Source: Neisseria mucosa (GTDB lineage Bacteria > Pseudomonadota > Gammaproteobacteria > Burkholderiales > Neisseriaceae). Taken from it: a stretch of DNA of 64,000 bases. The notes beneath the pieces were generated by a model, which saw only the letters and a program-made list of their open reading frames with translations, ran no database searches and was not told the DNA's origin. Below, piece by piece: positions 24,870 through 32,892 of the stretch. The stretch is from contig CP028150.1 in NCBI GenBank assembly GCA_003028315.1, positions 496,001 to 560,000 on the forward strand. Reading direction: 5' to 3'. A program made the translations under genes and the position numbers. Position 1 is the stretch's first letter; each line of letters opens with the position of its first letter.

Positions 24870-25466
24870 AACAAATCCACTTATCCTTAGAGAGAGTTGG
24901 TTTGGGTTAATTCTTTTCATTTTATATCAAAAATTATGAGTTTGGCAAACTATTTTACGAGTGTTTGGGAGGTTATAAAAAATGATATGACATAAATATC
25001 AGCGAACGGTAATCCTAATATTTTAAATAAATAACCCATTGTTTAAATGAGATAATAGTTAAATAACTAGCGGATATTTGTATGTTTATTTATATGAATT
25101 TACTAATGTAAGTAATCAAATATTAATAAGGCTCGTATGCCATTTTTTTGCATCATTTTAGCCGAGCTATATTTTATGTTTATAGATAGAAAAGAGGTTG
25201 TCCCAAGAAATTAAGGCAACCTTAAAAAAATATATAGTGGATTAACTTTAAACCGGTACGGCGTTGCCTCGCCTTAGCTCAAAGAGAACGATTCTCTAAG
25301 GTGCTGAAGCACCAAGTGAATCGGTTCCGTACTATCTGTACTGTCTGCGGCTTCGTCGCCTTGTCCTGATTTAAATTTAATCCACTATAGTGAAACGCGT
25401 GATTTCCGTTTTCAGCATGAGAAGCCTGTCTGTAAGATACAGCCTATTTTGTTTCGGCGTAGAGGC
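24870..25466. other. Long AT-rich intergenic region with a Correia element
   Basis: About 600 bp. The part near 24900-25200 is AT-rich and must hold the promoter of the lipoprotein pair. The full-length Correia element occupies 25233-25389. No gene is supported. Confidence 0.6.
25233..25389. repeat. Correia-type element, full-length (157 bp)
   Basis: Inverted ends TATAGTGGATTAACTTTAAA and TTTAAATTTAATCCACTATA flank a GC-richer core containing GAGAACGATTCTC and AAGGTGCTGAAGCACC palindromes. This is the long form of the Correia repeat. Confidence 0.92.
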
Positions 25467-26339
25467 TCAATCAATGCTGCCGAATTTGCCGCTTTTGAAA
25501 TCGCTGATGGCTTGGCGGATTTCTTCGGCGGTGTTCATCACAAACGGGCCATAGCCGACGACAGGTTCGTCAATCGGGACGCCGGAGAGCAAAAGGATTT
25601 TGACTTCTTCGCTGCCGGCTTCTATGTGTACGTTGCCGCCGCTTTTCTCAAAGCCGACCAATTGTCCTGCGTCCGCCTGCTCTTTGCCGTTTAGGGTAAC
25701 GTTGCCCCGCAGGACGACCATAGACAGGTTGTGGGCTTCGGGTATTTCCAATACGGCTTTTTTACCGGCATTCAAAACGATGTCCCAGACGTTCATTTCG
25801 GTGAAGGTGTCGGCTGCGCCTTTTACGCCTTTGTATTCTCCTGCAATCAGCCGCAGGCAGCCTGCTTCGTCAGGGAACTCAACCACGGGGATACCGGCTT
25901 TGGCGAGATGCTGATAGCGCGGCGGCGTGTTTTTGTCTTTGGCGGGCAGGTTGACCCAAAGTTGGACCATTTCAAACAGTCCGCCTTTTTTGCTGAAGTT
26001 TTCGGAGTGGAATTCTTCATGGATGATGCCCGAACCTGCGGTCATCCATTGCACGTCGCCTTCGTAAATGATGCCGCCTCCGCCGCTGGAGTCGCGGTGT
26101 GCCACTTCGCCGTGGTAGGCGATGGTAACGGTTTCAAAGCCTTTGTGCGGGTGTTGGCCGACACCGCGCGGGCTGCGGGCTTCGTTGGGGGAGAATTCAT
26201 AGGGTGCGGCGTAGTCGAGCATCAGGAAAGGGTTGGTGCCGCGGTCGTCGCCCATGTGGGAGAACAAGGGTTGGACGAGGAATCCGTCGCCGACCCAGTG
26301 TTGGCTGATTGCACGGTAGATTTGTTTGACGTTGCGCAT
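25467..26339 (-). CDS. Pirin family protein (putative quercetinase-type cupin)
   Basis: A 290-residue bicupin of the pirin family. The N-terminal cupin has the metal-binding set HPHKGFETVTI, a later His (VAHRD) and Glu/His in SGIIHEEFHS. The C-terminal cupin (NLSMVVLRGNVTLNG) lacks such ligands, as usual. Bacterial pirins act as quercetin dioxygenases or as redox-linked partners; the substrate here is unknown. The ATG at 26339 (after GAAGGAA) is preferred to the in-frame start at 26474, which would run through an uptake sequence. It is divergent from the HxlR-type regulator at 26503, a pairing that suggests control by that regulator. Confidence 0.85.
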   Translation of the reverse strand: MRNVKQIYRAISQHWVGDGFLVQPLFSHMGDDRGTNPFLMLDYAAPYEFSPNEARSPRGVGQHPHKGFETVTIAYHGEVAHRDSSGGGGIIYEGDVQWMTAGSGIIHEEFHSENFSKKGGLFEMVQLWVNLPAKDKNTPPRYQHLAKAGIPVVEFPDEAGCLRLIAGEYKGVKGAADTFTEMNVWDIVLNAGKKAVLEIPEAHNLSMVVLRGNVTLNGKEQADAGQLVGFEKSGGNVHIEAGSEEVKILLLSGVPIDEPVVGYGPFVMNTAEEIRQAISDFKSGKFGSID

Positions 26340-26446
26340 GATGAGGTTCCTTCTTGTGGGCTCATCTGAAACCTTTTCAGACGACCTTTGTGTAATGAAA
26401 TTAATAATGTCGTGGTTGCCATACTTTGTTGCATGTATTATATGGG

Positions 26447-26468
26447 GTACAAACTTATTCACAAGTAC
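26447..26468. promoter_or_regulatory. Possible HxlR operator
   Basis: GTAC-N14-GTAC (flanking AAACTTATTCACAA) lies in the divergent gap, 35 bp before the regulator start. HxlR-family regulators typically bind short dyads in their own promoters; this is the only symmetric pattern I see. Confidence 0.3.
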
Positions 26469-26502
26469 GCACAATTTTTATACTGTCATTCGGAGGTCAA
26501 TA

Positions 26503-26859
26503 ATGGCGGAAACAGAACCGGCACACGGCGCCTGCTGTCCGGTCGTTAATACTTTAGATATTATCGGCGGCAAGTGGAAAGTGTTGATTTTATATTATTT
26601 ATACGGGGAAACCCGACGATTCAACGAGTTGCAGCGTCTGTTGGCAGGTGTTACCCAGCGGATGTTGACGTTGCAGCTGCGCGAGTTGGAGCACGACGGT
26701 ATTGTCCATCGCGAAGTGTATCCACAGGTGCCGCCGAAGGTGGAGTATTCGCTGACCGCGTTCGGACGGACATTGATGCCCGTCATCGAGGCGATGCACC
26801 GCTGGGGCGAGCAATATGCCGCAGAATGCGTGAAACACAGAAAGCAGCCGCAAGAGTAA
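26503..26859 (+). CDS. HxlR-family transcriptional regulator
   Basis: A 118-residue winged-helix DNA-binding protein. The family hallmark runs from CCPVVNTLDIIGGKWKVLIL (residues about 10-29, including the redox-type cysteine pair CC) through RFNELQRLL and TQRMLTLQLRELEHDGIV to the wing YSLTAFGRTL. Such proteins sense electrophiles, quinones or aldehydes, often through the N-terminal cysteine. Start ATG at 26503 follows CGGAGG; the longer in-frame start at 26326 overlaps the pirin gene and is rejected. Adjacent divergent pirin is the probable target. Confidence 0.88.
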   Translation: MAETEPAHGACCPVVNTLDIIGGKWKVLILYYLYGETRRFNELQRLLAGVTQRMLTLQLRELEHDGIVHREVYPQVPPKVEYSLTAFGRTLMPVIEAMHRWGEQYAAECVKHRKQPQE

Positions 26860-26978
26860 GCAGCTTTCAGACGACCTTTAGTCCGTTCGAGCAGGATAAG
26901 GTCGCCTGAAAGGGGCATATATCATGCCGTTCTTTTGTTTTATAATGACAACAGCCGATGTAAATAAAGTAATCAGGG

Positions 26979-27470
26979 ATGAATATGAAAAAAACAGTTA
27001 TTGCATTGCTTCTTGCCGTATGTGCAGGTACTGCGGGGGCGGCGGATACTTATGGCTACTTGGTCATGTGGCAGAATCCTGCGGATGGCGGCAGTGCCGT
27101 ACAGCTTAAAACAACCAAAGAAAATGCTTCGCAACTGGAAGCAAATGCCGAATTGGAGGCTTTCTGCCGCGCACAAGATACACTTTCGGGCGTGCAGCAG
27201 GGGCAGGCGACAGGGTGTAAGTCGGTTATTCCGCTTCACAATACCTGTATTGCGCTCGCTTATCCGAAAGCGCAAGGCGGCCTCACGGCGGAAAATGTGG
27301 TCGCTATTACTTCTCCGCGTTTTAAAAGCGTCCATCAGACTGCGTTGAACCAATGTATTAAAAAATATGGGACGCAAGGTCAATGTGGTTTGGAAATTGC
27401 GTATTGTACGTCCGCTGATTTGTATGGCGGTCAGGTCAGGGCGTTTTGGAACCGCTTGAAATCGTTGTAA
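26979..27470 (+). CDS. Exported DUF4189-like protein
   Basis: A 163-residue protein with a clear cleavable signal peptide (MKKTVIALLLAVCAGTAGAA). The mature part carries six cysteines and the pattern CKSVIPLHNTCIALAYPKAQ followed by ALNQCIKKYG and CGLEIAYCTS, which matches my recollection of the DUF4189 family of secreted, disulfide-rich proteins. The start could be M1 or M3; both lie in the signal peptide. Stand-alone gene between the HxlR regulator and an uptake-sequence hairpin. Function unknown. Confidence 0.72.
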   Translation: MNMKKTVIALLLAVCAGTAGAADTYGYLVMWQNPADGGSAVQLKTTKENASQLEANAELEAFCRAQDTLSGVQQGQATGCKSVIPLHNTCIALAYPKAQGGLTAENVVAITSPRFKSVHQTALNQCIKKYGTQGQCGLEIAYCTSADLYGGQVRAFWNRLKSL

Positions 27471-27508
27471 GTCATTGAGTTAATTTTTATGGTATAGCCG
27501 TTTAAAAC

Positions 27509-27566
27509 AAAAAAAGGTCGTCTGAAAATAGGATTCCGTTATTTCGATTTTTCAGACGGCCTTTTT
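27509..27566. terminator. DUS inverted pair, mixed dialect
   Basis: AAAAAAAGGTCGTCTGAAAA on one side and TTTTCAGACGGCCTTTTT on the other: the second half is the AGGCCGTCTGAA form used by other Neisseria. Shared terminator of the convergent genes at 26979 and 27584. Confidence 0.72.
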
Positions 27567-27583
27567 ATTTGGATTCGCGATAT

Positions 27584-28150
27584 TTATTGGGTGACGGTTA
27601 TACGTTTGATAATAATGGGTTTGATTGGGACGTTTTGATGGAAGCCGCGTGTTTCAGTCGGTGTTTTGCTGATTTGGCGTACGACATCCATGCCCGAGGT
27701 TACTTTGCCGAAGACGGCATAGCCGTAGCCTTGCGGGGTTTTGTTTTTGAAGTTGAGGAATGTATTGTCGGCAGTGTTGATGAAGAACTGGCTGGTGGCG
27801 GAATTAGGATCGCCGGTGCGCGCCATGGCGATGGTGCCGACAGTGTTTTTTAAGCCGTTGTCCGCTTCGTTGATAACAGCTTTATCTGTGGTTTTTTGGG
27901 CAAGGTCTGGGGTAAAGCCGCCGCCTTGAATCATGAAGCCGTCGATAACGCGGTGGAAGATGGTGTTGTCGTAAAAGCCTTTGCGGGCGTAGTTGACGAA
28001 GTTGGCGACGGTTTTGGGTGCTTTGGTTTCGTCGAGCGACAGGCTGATGTTGCCCATATTGGTTTCGATGACGGCGTGTGTCTCGGCTTGGGCGTTGAAG
28101 GCTGCGGCAAGGGCAAGGGCGGCGAAAGTGAGTTTGAGGGTTTTGTTCAT
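27584..28150 (-). CDS. ppiA: Periplasmic peptidyl-prolyl cis-trans isomerase (cyclophilin)
   Basis: A 188-residue cyclophilin that speeds proline isomerisation in exported proteins. The signal peptide MNKTLKLTFAALALAAAFNA is cleaved after AQA. Catalytic and substrate-binding motifs are present: FHRVIDGFMIQGGGF, AMARTGDPNSATSQFFIN and GYAVFGKV. The cytoplasmic paralogue is at 51686-52195 and lacks the signal peptide. The symbol is given by analogy with the enterobacterial periplasmic cyclophilin. Confidence 0.9.
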   Translation of the reverse strand: MNKTLKLTFAALALAAAFNAQAETHAVIETNMGNISLSLDETKAPKTVANFVNYARKGFYDNTIFHRVIDGFMIQGGGFTPDLAQKTTDKAVINEADNGLKNTVGTIAMARTGDPNSATSQFFINTADNTFLNFKNKTPQGYGYAVFGKVTSGMDVVRQISKTPTETRGFHQNVPIKPIIIKRITVTQ

Positions 28151-28234
28151 TTGAGTGTTTCTCGTAGTGTGAAAATCAAACGTTATTATCGCGGATTTTA
28201 TGTGAAATCTCTAAAAGGCGTTGTGAAATATTTT

Positions 28235-28282
28235 AAGGTCGTCTGAAAACGGATACAGTAAACTTCGTTTTCAGACGACCTT
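28235..28282. terminator. DUS inverted-pair hairpin
   Basis: AAGGTCGTCTGAAAACG and its complement, 17 bp beyond the stop of the YceI-like gene. Confidence 0.7.
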
Positions 28283-28299
28283 ATGTGTTGCGCAGTGGC

Positions 28300-28863
28300 T
28301 TATTGTTTGGCTGCTTCGATTTGGATGTCGATGCGGACGTTTTTGGTCATGCCTGCATCAACCAGATAGTTCACACCCCATTTGGTGCGGTCGATGGTGG
28401 TGCTGAAGTCGCCGCCGCAAACTTCGGTTTTCGCCATCGGGCTTTGGTAGCAGTTGAATTTTTCGGCTTTGAGTTTGACGGGGGCGGTTTTGCCGTGCAT
28501 GGTCAGGTTGCCGTCAACGGAGAGCAGTTTTTTGCCGTTGAAGTTGAATTTGGTGGAAACGAAGCGGATGTTCGGGTATTTGGCGGCGTCAAAGATGTCG
28601 GCGGATTTCAGGTGGTCGGTGAAGTGTTGCGAACCACTTTGCAGGTTGGCGACGGGGATGGTGATGTCGATTTTGCCGGTGCGCTTGGCTTGGTCGAAAT
28701 CGACGGAGCCGGTCAGACCGTAGAAGCCGCCGACGTTGGTGCTGGTGTTGAAGTGGTCGATGGCGAAACGGGCGTTGGCGTGGTATTCGTCCACTTTGTA
28801 GGTGGCGGCCGAGGCTGTACCGATGGCTGCTGCTGCGAGTGCGGCGAAGATGATTTTTTTCAT
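28300..28863 (-). CDS. YceI-family periplasmic lipocalin-like protein
   Basis: A 187-residue exported protein of the YceI/TT1927b family, which folds as an elongated beta-barrel binding isoprenoid quinones or similar lipids. The signal peptide is MKKIIFAALAAAAIGTASAA. Family stretches YKVDEYHANARFAIDHF, DAAKYPNIRFVSTKF, LTMHGKTAPVKL and DRTKWGVNYLVDAG are present. The neisserial homologue (GNA1030) is reported to bind ubiquinone-8. It follows ppiA on the same strand after a hairpin, so it is probably a separate unit. Confidence 0.88.
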   Translation of the reverse strand: MKKIIFAALAAAAIGTASAATYKVDEYHANARFAIDHFNTSTNVGGFYGLTGSVDFDQAKRTGKIDITIPVANLQSGSQHFTDHLKSADIFDAAKYPNIRFVSTKFNFNGKKLLSVDGNLTMHGKTAPVKLKAEKFNCYQSPMAKTEVCGGDFSTTIDRTKWGVNYLVDAGMTKNVRIDIQIEAAKQ

Positions 28864-29036
28864 GATTCTTGTCCTTTGTGTGAGGTTGTAAAGACGTTTA
28901 TCTTAACATAGGAAAGGATGAGAATCATTTCTTAACGGTGAACGGTAGGTTTACTTATGTTTGATAAAAAGGTCGTCTGAAACCGATATTTCGGTTTGAA
29001 CTGGCCCCCAAATCTTGGACACTCATAAAAGCCTAT

Positions 29037-29933
29037 TCAGGCGCTCTGTGCAAGCTGGGTTCTGTATGCGACAGGACTCAGCTTTTTCAATTTCAAACTG
29101 CAACGCTCACGGTTGTAGTAGTCTATATAATCATCTATCTGCTTCATCAATTCGTCCACCGTCAATTCACCTGCGTTATAGAAACACTCCGTCTTCAACA
29201 CCGCAAAGAAGCTTTCCATCGGCGCATTGTCCCAACAGTTCGCCTTTCGCGACATGCTTTGAACCATGGAATGCTCCGCAAGCAATTCCCTATACCCCGC
29301 CGTACGGTACAGCACACCTTGGTCCGAATGAAGCATCGTTCCTTTATCAGTCAGACGGGGGGCAGCTTTTTCGAGCATTTCCTTCACCATTTCGCTGTCG
29401 GCTCTGCGGCTCATGGCGTAGGCGACGATCTCGCGGTTGAACAAGTCCAAGATTGGCGAGAGGTACAGTTTGCCGTCTTTCCCTTTGAGTTCGGTAACGT
29501 CGGTCAGCCATTTTTCGTTGGGCTTTTCGGATTTGAATAGGCGTTTGAGGAGGTGTTCCGATATCTCGCCCATGGCGGGATGGCGGTAGGCTTTTTTCGC
29601 CCGTATGAGGGCTTTCAGTTCCAACTGCTTCATCAACCGCGCCGCTTTTTTGCGGTTCCAACCCAATGCGGCGGCAATGCGCCTTTGCCCGTAGCGTCCT
29701 TTATGCCGCCGGTAGGTTTCGACGAGGAGGGCTTTGTCGGCTGCGTCGGGGTCGGATCGGTCTTGGTGGTGGTAGTAAAAGCTGCTTTTGGGCAGGTTTG
29801 CGATATGCAGCAGGTATTTGAGCGGATGTTGCGCCCTCAGTGTTTGGACGGTTTGGCTTTGTCCTTTTCGGTCCGCTTTTGGCTGAGGGCTTTTAACTCC
29901 TTTAGGTAGGCGACCTCTGCGCGCATATAGCAC
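29037..29933 (-). CDS. IS3-family transposase OrfB (catalytic)
   Basis: A 298-residue integrase-like DDE transposase of the IS150 group. Catalytic residues are D in KWLTDVTEL, D in LHSDQGVLYR and E in NAPMESFFAVLK, in the right order and spacing. The N-terminal part (HPLKYLLHIANLPKSSFYYH) is the HTH_21-like segment found before the catalytic core. It overlaps orfA in the -1 frame, so the active enzyme should be an OrfAB fusion made by frameshifting in the A-rich overlap. No stop or indel breaks it. Confidence 0.93.
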   Translation of the reverse strand: MLYARRGRLPKGVKSPQPKADRKGQSQTVQTLRAQHPLKYLLHIANLPKSSFYYHHQDRSDPDAADKALLVETYRRHKGRYGQRRIAAALGWNRKKAARLMKQLELKALIRAKKAYRHPAMGEISEHLLKRLFKSEKPNEKWLTDVTELKGKDGKLYLSPILDLFNREIVAYAMSRRADSEMVKEMLEKAAPRLTDKGTMLHSDQGVLYRTAGYRELLAEHSMVQSMSRKANCWDNAPMESFFAVLKTECFYNAGELTVDELMKQIDDYIDYYNRERCSLKLKKLSPVAYRTQLAQSA

Positions 29934-30187
29934 AACTCTTCAATAAGCTCTGCCTGCGTTTTTTCTTGATCGGGTTTATCTGCGATGAAGGGGTTTTTGC
30001 GGTGTTGGGGCATGGTTTTGGATTGGGGATGTTCGAGTGCGCCGATACCGCCTTCTTGATAGGCGCGTATCCATCGTCTCAGGTGGGTTCGGGAAATGCC
30101 GTAGTGGTCTGCGGTACGCTGCTGGCTGCGTATATGCAGGTAGTGGAGTACGGCTTGGTATTTGAAGTGTAATGTATATTTGCTCAT
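29837..30187 (-). CDS. IS3-family transposase OrfA (HTH)
   Basis: A 116-residue protein with a helix-turn-helix (RTADHYGISRTHLRRWIRAY) that recognises the element ends and a C-terminal coiled-coil (ELIEELCYMRAEVAYLKELKA) for dimerisation, as in IS150 OrfA. It overlaps orfB by about 97 bp. Copy 1 of this gene at the left edge of the window is broken by the IS630 insertion. Confidence 0.92.
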   Translation of the reverse strand: MSKYTLHFKYQAVLHYLHIRSQQRTADHYGISRTHLRRWIRAYQEGGIGALEHPQSKTMPQHRKNPFIADKPDQEKTQAELIEELCYMRAEVAYLKELKALSQKRTEKDKAKPSKH

Positions 30188-30274
30188 AAAAAAACTGCAC
30201 CTTGTGAGTTGGAGGGGATGTCCAACTTTTGGGGTGCAGTTCAGTTTTCAGACGACCTTTGGTAATTACAAGGA

Positions 30275-32722
30275 TTACAACTGGTCTTTTTGCGCCAAAA
30301 TCCTGCGGCTGCCGTTGATGTCTGCGGGAGAAACAATACCGGCGTTTTCGAGCGCTTCCATCAGATTGGCGGCGCGGTTGTAGCCGATGCGCAACTGGCG
30401 TTGCAGGGAGGAGATGGAAGTTTTTTTGCTTTCCAAAATGTAGGCGACGGCTTGGTCGAACAATTCATCGCTGCCCGCATTCGGATTGACGATGTTGGTG
30501 GTTTCCAGCGCGGCTTCACCGCTGAGCAAACCTTCGACATAGTCGGCGGGGGCTTGCGATTTGACGTAGTTGACGACTTGATGCACCTCGTCGTCTGAAA
30601 CAAACGCGCCTTGCAGGCGGGTCGGCTCGGCGCTGCCCGGTTGCAGGAACAGGGAGTCGCCGTATTTCAGCAATTCGTCCGCGCCCATTTGGTCGAGGAT
30701 GGTACGGCTGTCGATTTTGCTTTGTACGGTAAACGCCATGCGCGTCGGGATATTCGCTTTAATCAAGCCGGTGACGACATCGACGCTCGGTCGTTGGGTC
30801 GCAACAATCATATGGATACCGGCGGCACGCGCTTTTTGGGCGAGGCGGGCGATTTGTTGCTCGACGGCTTTGCGTTCGGTCATCATCAGGTCTGCCAACT
30901 CGTCGATAACGACCACAATCATCGGCAGTTTTTCCAGCGGCTCGGGATCGTCCGGATTCAGGCTGAACGGGTTGGGCATGGGTTTGCCCGATGCTTTGGC
31001 GGCTTCGACTTTTTGGTTGAAGCCTTCCAAGTTGCGCACGCCGGCGTGGGAAAGCAGGCGGTAGCGTTTTTCCATTTCGGCGACACACCAGTTCAACGCC
31101 TGCCCTGCTTCACGCATATCGGTAACGACCGGGCAGAGCAAGTGCGGAATGCCGTCGTAAATGCTCAATTCGAGCATTTTCGGATCAATCATGATGAAGC
31201 GGACTTCGTCGGGCGTGGCTTTGAAAAGCATGGACATAATCATGCCGTTCACGCCGACGGATTTACCCGAACCGGTCATGCCGGCGACCAAAAGATGCGG
31301 CATTTTTGCCAAATCGCCGACGACGGGCGTACCGGAGATGTCTTTGCCCAGCGCAACGGTCAGCTTGGATTTGGCTTCGGTAAACACGGACGAAGACAAA
31401 ATTTCACTCAACATCACGTCTTGGCGTTTTTCGTTCGGCAACTCAATGCCCATCGTGTTTTTGCCCGCGATGGTTTCCACGATGCGCACGGCTTGCAGCG
31501 ACATGGAACGCGCCAAATCTTTAGACAAAGCAACGATTTGGCTGCCTTTTATGCCTTGCGCGGGTTCGATTTCATAGCGCGTAATCACCGGGCCTGAAGT
31601 GGCGGACACGACTTGCACGCCGATGCCGAACTCAGCCAGCTTGGACTCAATCAGCTCGGCAGTGCGCTCCAATTCGGCGGGATTGATGCTGACGGGTTCG
31701 CCATTGGGCAGGCGCAGCAGGCTCATGCTGGGTTTGTGGTATTCGCCTGTCTGTTGCGGCTCGTTGTCTTCAAACAAAGAAGCCTGAATTTTGGGCGGCG
31801 GCGCAACGGAGACTGCGACGGATTTGCGGTTGCTGGTGCTGCCTGCAAGCGGAGTAACGGGCGTGGCGGTGATGTTTTTGGCTTCTTTCACCATGCGGCG
31901 TGTATTTTCCGTTTCCAAGGCTTCGGCGGTCGAGCCGTCATCCTTGCGTCTGCCCAACGCCTTTTTCAGACGACCCCAAATGCCTGAAAACAGGCTTTCG
32001 GTATTGCGTCCTGTTTTTGCCATGAACTCCAGCCAAGACACTTGCGCCAGCAAGGAAACGGAAAGCAGCAGCATGACGCACATAATCAGCAGGCTGCCGG
32101 ATTTGCCCAGCAGCCAAGCCAAGCCCGAACCTGCCAAAGCGCCGACCAAACCGCCCGCACCGACAGGCAGGGTTTCGTCCAAAGTATTTTGAAGGGTGAA
32201 ATATTCGAGAATCGGGCTGCACACCAAAAGCAGGAACAAAGCCAGCGCGGCAACGCCGTGATTGTACGATTTGTAGTTTTCGCGCTTTTGCAGCGGGCGG
32301 AAATTTTTATAGAGGAAAACGCACGAAGCGGCGATCCACCACCAAAATGACAGTCCGAAAAGATAATAGCCGACATCGGAAACATACGCGCCAAACAGCC
32401 CGCCGAAATTGGCGATGTCGTCCGATTTCGGCACGCTGCGCGACCATGCGGGGTCGGTCATTTTGAAGCTGGCGAGGGAAATGGCGATGAAGACCGTCAC
32501 CATCAGCCCGAAGAGCCACAGCGCGTCGTTAATCAGATTGACGACATGCTCGGGGCGCGCTTTTTTTTCTTCATTTTTTTGCAGCGCTTTGGCAGCCTTC
32601 AAACGCTCGGAAACCTTGTTCGGCTCTGTCTGCGCCTTCGTTTGGCTTTGACGGCGCGTGCTCAGTTTGGCGTTTGTTTTGGCTTTAGTTTTTGATGCGG
32701 TTTTAGAGGATTTTGCGGTCAT
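30275..32722 (-). CDS. ftsK: DNA translocase FtsK
   Basis: An 815-residue septal DNA pump coordinating chromosome dimer resolution with division. A lysine-rich start is followed by an N-terminal membrane domain with about four helices (residues 60-230), a short linker, and the RecA-like motor with Walker A GMTGSGKSVGVN and Walker B IVVVIDELADLMM. The C-terminal winged-helix gamma domain that reads polar DNA motifs ends the protein (SISSLQRQLRIGYNRAANLME). The start at 32722 is preferred to the in-frame ATG at 32782. The linker is shorter than in E. coli FtsK. Internal uptake sequences encode GRLKKAL and SDDE. It lies directly beside the IS3-family copy, which ends about 30 bp past its stop. 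Confidence 0.95.
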   Translation of the reverse strand: MTAKSSKTASKTKAKTNAKLSTRRQSQTKAQTEPNKVSERLKAAKALQKNEEKKARPEHVVNLINDALWLFGLMVTVFIAISLASFKMTDPAWSRSVPKSDDIANFGGLFGAYVSDVGYYLFGLSFWWWIAASCVFLYKNFRPLQKRENYKSYNHGVAALALFLLLVCSPILEYFTLQNTLDETLPVGAGGLVGALAGSGLAWLLGKSGSLLIMCVMLLLSVSLLAQVSWLEFMAKTGRNTESLFSGIWGRLKKALGRRKDDGSTAEALETENTRRMVKEAKNITATPVTPLAGSTSNRKSVAVSVAPPPKIQASLFEDNEPQQTGEYHKPSMSLLRLPNGEPVSINPAELERTAELIESKLAEFGIGVQVVSATSGPVITRYEIEPAQGIKGSQIVALSKDLARSMSLQAVRIVETIAGKNTMGIELPNEKRQDVMLSEILSSSVFTEAKSKLTVALGKDISGTPVVGDLAKMPHLLVAGMTGSGKSVGVNGMIMSMLFKATPDEVRFIMIDPKMLELSIYDGIPHLLCPVVTDMREAGQALNWCVAEMEKRYRLLSHAGVRNLEGFNQKVEAAKASGKPMPNPFSLNPDDPEPLEKLPMIVVVIDELADLMMTERKAVEQQIARLAQKARAAGIHMIVATQRPSVDVVTGLIKANIPTRMAFTVQSKIDSRTILDQMGADELLKYGDSLFLQPGSAEPTRLQGAFVSDDEVHQVVNYVKSQAPADYVEGLLSGEAALETTNIVNPNAGSDELFDQAVAYILESKKTSISSLQRQLRIGYNRAANLMEALENAGIVSPADINGSRRILAQKDQL

Positions 32723-32841
32723 GGATGGATTTTTGATATTCGGTACAGGTCGTCTGAAAAGGGAAAACCGACGGGGAATCAATCCGTCGGGTGTAATGTG
32801 TGTAAGGTCTAAATTATACCGTATTTACTGTTTCTTATAAA

Positions 32842-32877
32842 ACAAGGTCGTCTGAAAAGGTTTTCAGACGACCTTGT
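32842..32877. terminator. DUS inverted-pair hairpin
   Basis: ACAAGGTCGTCTGAAAA and its complement, with an unusual ACAAGG/CCTTGT flank in place of A- and T-runs. It lies 15 bp after the stop of the SNF transporter gene. Confidence 0.65.
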
Positions 32878-32892
32878 TGTCCTAATTAGACT

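Larger units (their letters stand above)
28997..30243 (-). mobile_element. IS3-family element (IS150-like), copy 2, apparently complete
   Basis: 1247 bp with terminal inverted repeats TGAACTGGCCCCCAAATCTT (left) and TGAACTGCACCCCAAAAGTT (right, rc), flanked by a 3-bp direct repeat GTT (28994-28996 and 30244-30246). The insertion splits an uptake-sequence hairpin: AAAAAGGTCGTCTGAAACC lies on the left and TTTTCAGACGACCTTT on the right. Confidence 0.93.
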
